Shown here piece by piece: positions 58,740 through 64,000 of a stretch of 64,000 nt of DNA. How positions within the stretch are numbered: position 1 is the stretch's first letter; the number at the start of each line of letters is the position of its first letter. A program made the translations under genes and the position numbers. Origin of the DNA: Excoecaria cochinchinensis (taxonomy: Eukaryota; Streptophyta; Magnoliopsida; Malpighiales; Euphorbiaceae); contig CANTUQ010000078.1 in NCBI GenBank assembly GCA_947683425.1, positions 1,552,001-1,616,000 of the forward strand. The letters run 5' to 3'. Below the pieces are notes generated by a model. It made no database searches, was not told the DNA's origin, and saw nothing but the letters and a program-made list of their open reading frames with translations.

Positions 58740-59557
58740 TGATGCGTGCACAGGGGGGTCAACCCATCATGGCAATCCTACGCAGGTCAAATTGTGGAAG
58801 TTATGGAGATTCAATAGAGAGTTGAGCCAAATTGTGCTATATCTAATCCAATGGGGCCAAATGCAAAAGATGGGCTTCAATTGTGCTTGATTAATCTCGA
58901 AGAGTAGCTTTAGGCTGCCCAAGGGGCTTATTTTATTATGTTCAACTTGTTTTGTTTTAATTTGTTTAGTTGGACCCTCATATAGCTTAATAGGCTTATT
59001 TTAAGTGAGTTGGGCTTACTTTAGGTTGGGCTCATTTAAATTAATTATTTTAGGCTTGTGGGTTGTTGTATTTTAGAGTTAATAAGTTTGGGCTTTAGTT
59101 ATTTGGTGGGAGGCCCATGTGTTAGGTGGCCATGTGTTAGGTGGCCTTTTGACTTATTTAGAGTTTGGTGGGAGGCCCATGTGTTAGGTGGCCATGTGTT
59201 AGGTGGACTTTTGACTTATTTAGGGTTACCTACCTTTTGGGGGCTATAAATACCTCATTATAAGTTGTAAAAGAGACATCTAAAACACTTTTGAATATCA
59301 TTATTTGGCTTGGCCGAATTTTCTTCAAGGGAGAGGATTTGCTTGTCTTCTTCTTTTGCATCAAGAACTAATTTCTTATCAAGGTATTTACTTTGTGGCG
59401 AATTCTGTTCTTGTATTTCTAAATCAATCTATTATAAGCGTTTCCATTCACATGTTGTTTGGGGGTTCTTTAGATTGGGAGTTTCTTCTTGTTCATGTTC
59501 ATGCCATATTGTATGTTTAAGGGGTTTCGGGTTCTTTAGCCTTGGGGTTCCGCATCA
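58740..59557 (+). repeat. 5' LTR of P
   Basis: TGATGCGTGCAC...TTCCGCATCA with TATA box tataaata at 59245-59252. Upstream of it gcccatgtgttaggtggcc-type units are repeated. Confidence 0.95.
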
Positions 59558-59559
59558 TT

Positions 59560-59571
59560 TGGTATCAGAGC
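59560..59571 (+). promoter_or_regulatory. Primer-binding site of P
   Basis: TGGTATCAGAGC two bases after the 5' LTR; initiator-Met type. Confidence 0.9.
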
Positions 59572-60367
59572 TTGGATTAGGATAAATTCTTATTTATCTT
59601 GTGTTAATTTGCTATTCTATTGTTTTATTTTCATTAGAACAAGATAATTCCACGTTGTTAAATTTGCAATCTTATTCTTATCAATTTCGTGTTCTTCTTT
59701 ATTTTTGAATTTGTTCTTTTGTGTTCTTCTTTATTCCTACATCAGATCTTGTGTTTGATGTTTTAAGTTCTAAAAAAAAAAAAAATATCGTTGGTACTGT
59801 TCAAGTTATTGCTCATAGTACTATTCACAGCACTGTTCATCCGAATTTAAAAAAAAAAAAAAAAGAAAAAGTCAACATTGAGATAAAGTTAGGAAAGAAA
59901 AATCACAAAGAAACAAAAATTTAGATTTGGTCATACTTTGAATTTGGAAATTAATTTGAAAAGTTAAAGTAAATATTTATAGGTAGTTGTCATTTTTGAC
60001 TTTCTTTAATTTCTTGTCTTCACATCCATTGTATCAAAATTGACTTTTCCATTAGGGAAATACCAAAATTCAAATTTGTCCAACATTTGAATTTGAAAAA
60101 TTAATTTGAAAAAAATCAAAGTGGCAATTTGTTGGTAGGCGTCATTCTTGACTTTCTTTGTTAAGTGTTTCCATTGCATTCTCATTTAAATTTGTTGAAT
60201 TGTGAATCATCTTGACTTGAGATTGAGTTCTAAAGTGCAATTGAAGACAGAAAGTTTGAATGGTAAAAAGGCTTGAGTGAGCTTAAAAGAGGGTAAAAGC
60301 CAAATAGAGTGATACATGAGTGGAGTGCCATATTTTGAGTGAAACACGTGAGGAAGTGATTGTGAGG
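59572..60367 (+). other. Leader of P
   Basis: Non-coding. ACTGTTCA/ACTATTCA repeats near 59796-59842 and CACGTG at 60345-60350, 18 bases before the ORF. No upstream gene is seen. Confidence 0.75.
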
Positions 60368-61138
60368 ATGTCCTATTACAAGTCAAGACGACATTTAGAT
60401 CAAGAAACATTGGATGAGTTAAAAAAGGATACTAAGTTATTGAAGGAAGATCTTAAAAATGCAGAATTGCGGTTTAAACAACTTCTTAGACAATTAGGTA
60501 AGTGTTTGCAAAAGGAGAAAATAAAGAAAGAGGAAGTTGTAGTGGAAGAGATTATCTGTGAAGCTGAAAGAGATGCTATAGATTTATATGACGATGATGT
60601 TGTAAATGAGGAAGACATAAGTGGAAGTGTAGACGTTGATTGTTTGAGGGAAAAGGAAGAAGATTGTAAAATGGAAGATGCTTGTTTAGTTGAGTTGGAT
60701 GATCAACATGTTATGATTGATCATGTGGTGCTTCAGGAGGTTGAATTGAAGATGGAAAAAGAAGATAATCATGATCAAAATGAGATTCCTGAATTAACTA
60801 ACCATGCTTTTCCTAGTTTTTGTGTTAACTTGCAGGAACATAATGAGTTCTTTTCTGAAGAAGCATTCATATTATTTCCGCCTATTCCCAAGATTGTCTA
60901 CGAAGATCAATTTATTCCACAAGCTTCAATTCCCAACTTAAATAAAACGAAGATTCGAGGACGAATCTTTTCTAAAGAGGGAGGGGATGATGCGTGCACA
61001 GGGGGGTCAACCCATCATGGCAATCCTACGCAGGTCAAATTGTGGAAGTTATGGAGATTCAATAGAGAGTTGAGCCAAATTGTGCTATATCTAATCCAAT
61101 GGGGCCAAATGCAAAAGATGGGCTTCAATTGTGCTTGA
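60368..61138 (+). CDS. Unknown acidic coiled-coil-like protein of element P
   Basis: 256 codons plus stop, the only ORF of a very young element. I chose the ATG at 60368 (MSYYKSRRHLDQETL) because it follows GTGAGG as in E, B and N; an in-frame GTG at 60320 extends the frame. A charged helical region (LDELKKDTKLLKEDLKNAEL, about residues 14-60) precedes an acidic region (EEIICEAERDAIDLYDDD). The conserved end has LQEHNEFFSEEAFILFPPI and KTKIRGRIFSKEGGDD. The last 50 residues are encoded by the 3' LTR and are not shared with D or N. No signal peptide, membrane segment, zinc knuckle or catalytic motif is seen. A role in particle assembly or packaging is plausible because D carries it fused to Gag, but this is inference. 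Confidence 0.82.
   Translation: MSYYKSRRHLDQETLDELKKDTKLLKEDLKNAELRFKQLLRQLGKCLQKEKIKKEEVVVEEIICEAERDAIDLYDDDVVNEEDISGSVDVDCLREKEEDCKMEDACLVELDDQHVMIDHVVLQEVELKMEKEDNHDQNEIPELTNHAFPSFCVNLQEHNEFFSEEAFILFPPIPKIVYEDQFIPQASIPNLNKTKIRGRIFSKEGGDDACTGGSTHHGNPTQVKLWKLWRFNRELSQIVLYLIQWGQMQKMGFNCA
60952..60987 (+). promoter_or_regulatory. Hairpin and polypurine tract of P
   Basis: GATTCG-AGGA-CGAATC (60952-60967) and AAAGAGGGAGGGGA (60974-60987) next to the 3' LTR. Confidence 0.85.
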
Positions 61139-61805
61139 TTAATCTCGAAGAGTAGCTTTAGGCTGCCCAAGGGGCTTATTTTATTATGTTCAACTTGTTT
61201 TGTTTTAATTTGTTTAGTTGGACCCTCATATAGCTTAATAGGCTTATTTTAAGTGAGTTGGGCTTACTTTAGGTTGGACTCATTTAAATTAATTATTTTA
61301 GGCTTGTGGGTTGTTGTATTTTAGAGTTAATAAGTTTGGGCTTTAGTTATTTGGTGGGAGGCCCATGTGTTAGGTGGCCATGTGTTAGGTGGCCTTTTGA
61401 CTTATTTAGAGTTTGGTGGAAGGCCCATGTGTTAGGTGGCCATGTGTTAGGTGGACTTTTGACTTATTTAGGGTTACCTACCTTTTGGGGGCTATAAATA
61501 CCTCATTATAAGTTGTAAAAGAGACATCTAAAACACTTTTGAATATCATTATTTGGCTTGGCCGAATTTTCTTCAAGGGAGAGGATTTGCTTGTCTTCTT
61601 CTTTTGCATCAAGAACTAATTTCTTATCAAGGTATTTACTTTGTGGCGAATTCTGTTCTTGTATTTCTAAATCAATCTATTATAAGCGTTTCCATTCACA
61701 TGTTGTTTGGGGGTTCTTTAGATTGGGAGTTTCTTCTTGTTCATGTTCATGCCATATTGTATGTTTAAGGGGTTTCGGGTTCTTTAGCCTTGGGGTTCCG
61801 CATCA
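60988..61805 (+). repeat. 3' LTR of P
   Basis: 818 bp, identical to the 5' LTR except at two positions. TATA box at 61493-61500. Confidence 0.95.
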
Positions 61806-62228
61806 TTTACTTTCCATGTTCAATTCAACCTCCTTAAGAATTGTAGGGTCAATTATAACATGCTGATCTTCTATCTCAATTACACAAACATCCTTCTGTT
61901 CACTCAAAGCAACATCTTCTCTTTCAATTATGTTTTCCTTTTCACTCAAAGCAACATCTTCATCACATGCACTTATTTCTTCCTCATTTACAACTTCATC
62001 AGCATATAAGTCTATACCATCTCTTTCAGCTTCACAAACAATTTCGTTGACAATAACTTCCTCTTCTTTCTTTCTTTCCTCCTGTCTTATATATGTACTT
62101 ACTAGTCTAGAGAGTTGTTTAAACTGTAACTCAAAATCTTTAAGATTTTTATCCAACAACTTAGCATCCTTCTTCAACTCATTCAACGCTTCTTGATCTA
62201 AATGTCGTCTTGACTTGTAATAGTACAT
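61806..62228 (-). CDS. Tail protein of N, N-terminal part
   Basis: ATG at 62228 (MYYYKSRRHLDQEAL) after GTGAGG; an in-frame upstream extension to 62291 exists. It has the coiled-coil-like part (LNELKKDAKLLDKNLKDFEL), the acidic part (VNEIVCEAERDGIDLYADE) and DQHVIIDP, which is also present in D, E and P (as DQHVMID). The frame is cut at ELNMES by P and resumes at 58739. It is undamaged apart from this insertion. Confidence 0.8.
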
Positions 62229-63415
62229 CCTCACAATCACTCCCTCACGTGTTTCACTCAAAATATGACACTCCACTCGTATTTCGCTCAATTTGGCTTT
62301 TACCCTCCTTTAAGCTCACACTCTCAAGCCTTTTACCACTCAAGCTTGTTATCTTCAGTTGCACTTCAGAACTCAAACTCAAGTCAAAATAGTTCACAAG
62401 CAGCAAATTATGGTAAAAAATGCAATGAAAATACTTAACAAAGAAGATAGGTACAAAACTAGAAGCAAAAGACCAAAGTGAAGAACGTTGAAATGAGCAT
62501 ACAAGGTGAAGATATGTATGCTGTCCGAATTATGTGAATTTAACTAACAAGAATCAAATTGTTAATTATAGTGTAATCGGAAGCAAAAACACAAAGACAC
62601 CAAAAATGGAAACTTAAGAATGAAAGAAATGACAAAACTAATGCAATAATGCAGAAATTGAAATCTCCCAAATGGAAAATTCAATTTGATACAATATGGG
62701 TTATTACACTAAGACAAAATGAAAAGGAGACACAAGATGTCCAAACTAAAACAAGATTAGGAAACCCAAATGTTTGTCCAAAATAAGACAAAGATTAATC
62801 CAATATGTCTTAATAAGATCAAATAAGGAAACCCAAATGTCTAAACTAAGACAAAATGACTTATCTACTATGTCTTAATTAGTTCAAGATATGGAAACCC
62901 AAATGTCTAGACTTAAGACAAAATGAAACTTATCTAATTTAATGTCCTAATTTAAATAATGTCCCAATCCTAATTTCTTTTCTCTTTTTTTTTGAATTAT
63001 CTCTAACTAATTAGATAATAACAATTATATCCTAAAGAAATACAATCCTAATTGTTCACACCAACCAAAGTTAACCCAAATTAAAATACTTTTTCTAAAT
63101 TCGGATGAACAGTAAATTCGGATGAACAGTGCGATGAACAGTACGTGTGAACAGTACCAGGAACAGTATGACGGAATTTTTTTTTATATTTTTTTATTTT
63201 TAGCTAGATAATAACTAGAACAACTAATAACCTAGAAATCAAGATCAAACAATAAGAAATAACACCTAAAACAAAGCTCCCTATAATTTAGGCCATTATG
63301 ATGAACTAGGGTTCCTAAATTTTAGGAATCAAATAAATTGAAAATTAATGAATAAAAACAGCAAACAAACATGGATAAATAAGAATTTAATCCAAATCCA
63401 AGCTCTGATACCAAA
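62229..63415 (-). other. Leader of N
   Basis: Non-coding. CACGTG at 62246-62251, repeated ggaaacccaaatgt blocks at 62759-62905, ACTGTTCA-type repeats (minus strand) at 63103-63170, and PBS GCTCTGATACCA at 63402-63413. It matches the B leader and part of the F leader. Confidence 0.8.
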
Positions 63416-64000
63416 TGATGCGGAACCCCAAGGCTAAAGAACCCGAAACCCCTTGAACATACAATATGGCATGAACATGAACAAGAATAAACCCCCAATC
63501 TAAAGAACCCCCAAACAACTATGTGAATGGAAACGCTTATAATAGATTGATTTAAAACACAAGAACAGAATTCGCCACAAAGTAAATACCTTGATAAGAA
63601 TTAAAGTTCTTGATGCAAAAGAAGAAGACAAACAATCCTCTCCAATGAAGAATTTGGCCAAGCCAAATAAAAGTCTCAAAATATCATAATCTCCAAGTCT
63701 GAATTACAAATTCGTTTTTGAGGAGTATTTATACTCACTTAAGCTAATAAAAACCCTAATTAATCAAATAGGCCTTAAAACATGGGCCTTACACTAAGAT
63801 GACTAAAGCCCACACTAATTAACTTAAAATTCAGCCCAAAAAGCCTAAAAAGAACTAATTAAATGAGCCCAAGCTAATTAAAGCCCATCTCACTTAAATA
63901 AGCCCAAAAGAATAAGTTAAGGCCTAACATATTACAAATAATTAAATGAAAATAATAAATAAAAGCCTAAACTAAAAGCCCAAATAAATCAGCCCCTTAA
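63416..64000 (-). repeat. 5' LTR of N, cut by the window end
   Basis: TGATGCGGAACCCC start, nearly identical to the 3' LTR (57534 onward) over the visible 585 bases. Confidence 0.92.

Larger units (their letters stand above)
58740..61805 (+). mobile_element. Young non-autonomous LTR retrotransposon P (tttac duplication)
   Basis: 5' LTR 58740-59557 and 3' LTR 60988-61805, both 818 bp, flanked by tttac at 58735-58739 and 61806-61810. Internal region 1430 bp. The LTRs differ at two sites only (59030 G/61278 A and 59172 G/61420 A), so it is the most recent insertion in the window. PBS, hairpin and polypurine tract are all intact. The single ORF is open. It has no Gag, protease, RT or integrase and needs another element's enzymes. 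Confidence 0.96.
57534..64000 (-). mobile_element. Non-autonomous LTR retrotransposon N (continues beyond window)
   Basis: 3' LTR 57534-58507, tail ORF, leader, PBS at 63402-63413 (minus strand), and a 5' LTR from 63416 that leaves the window. It is interrupted by element P (58740-61805). No Gag and no pol are present. It is the closest intact relative of broken element B. Confidence 0.9.

Noticed and set aside
59058..59249. Short ORFs with Val-Arg-Trp-Pro repeats in the P LTRs
   Set aside because: They are duplicated exactly in both LTRs and read the U3 tandem units; the signal is repeat-driven.

Overview
The window is plant nuclear DNA made entirely of nested and broken LTR retrotransposons. 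I see no host gene, tRNA, rRNA or bacterial feature. The bases are AT-rich. All recognisable coding matter is Ty3/gypsy Gag, protease, reverse transcriptase (RT), RNase H or integrase (IN), plus one unfamiliar retrotransposon protein. Primer-binding sites match the 3' end of plant initiator-Met tRNA, which fits a land plant, probably a eudicot. The species cannot be read from the sequence. LTR ends are TGATG...CATCA, there is no canonical chromodomain, and pol runs on into the 3' LTR with a GPITRxRAxKLK-type tail. These traits suggest the CRM (centromeric retrotransposon) side of the chromoviruses. That placement is inference from memory of the family.

I use these letters. K, J/M and F are related gag-pol subfamilies. 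D, E/P and B/N are non-autonomous relatives with no pol. Layout: 1-5462 is scrap (J-type LTR piece, broken gag A, inverted pol scrap, D-type LTR piece, K leader and LTR, K gag). 5463-14800 is non-autonomous element D (minus), holding a solo LTR (8834-9604) and element E (plus, 9684-13639), which itself holds a solo LTR (12021-12866). 14801-16801 is an LTR piece fused to broken element B. 16970-29728 is F, a nearly complete gag-pol element interrupted by two foreign solo LTRs of about 2.5-2.7 kb; F sits in the gag of J (16802-16969 and 29729-34087). The right arms of J, K3 (34088-38301) and K4 (38302 onward) follow one another like shells. The K4 3' LTR was hit in turn by a solo LTR (39413-40257), full-length K5 (minus, 40314-48019), full-length M (minus, 48393-57524) and element N (minus, 57534 to beyond the window). 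N contains P (plus, 58740-61805), the youngest insertion, whose LTRs differ at 2 of 818 positions.

Nine insertions have matching 5-bp target-site duplications that I could read: ccctc, aaact, tcatt, acaaa, ggtat, acttc, cctac, gtttg/caagc (M and its nested solo LTR) and tttac. This makes the insertion order readable.

The most interesting system is the non-autonomous set D, E, P, B and N. These elements have LTRs, a PBS and a polypurine tract, but no pol. They encode an acidic, coiled-coil-like protein with a conserved C-terminus that I do not recognise. In D it is fused behind a Gag domain that lacks the zinc knuckle; in the others it stands alone. They probably borrow enzymes from the gag-pol relatives. 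A short hairpin just upstream of the polypurine tract is shared by both classes although it is read in different frames, and it shows a compensatory base-pair change in M.
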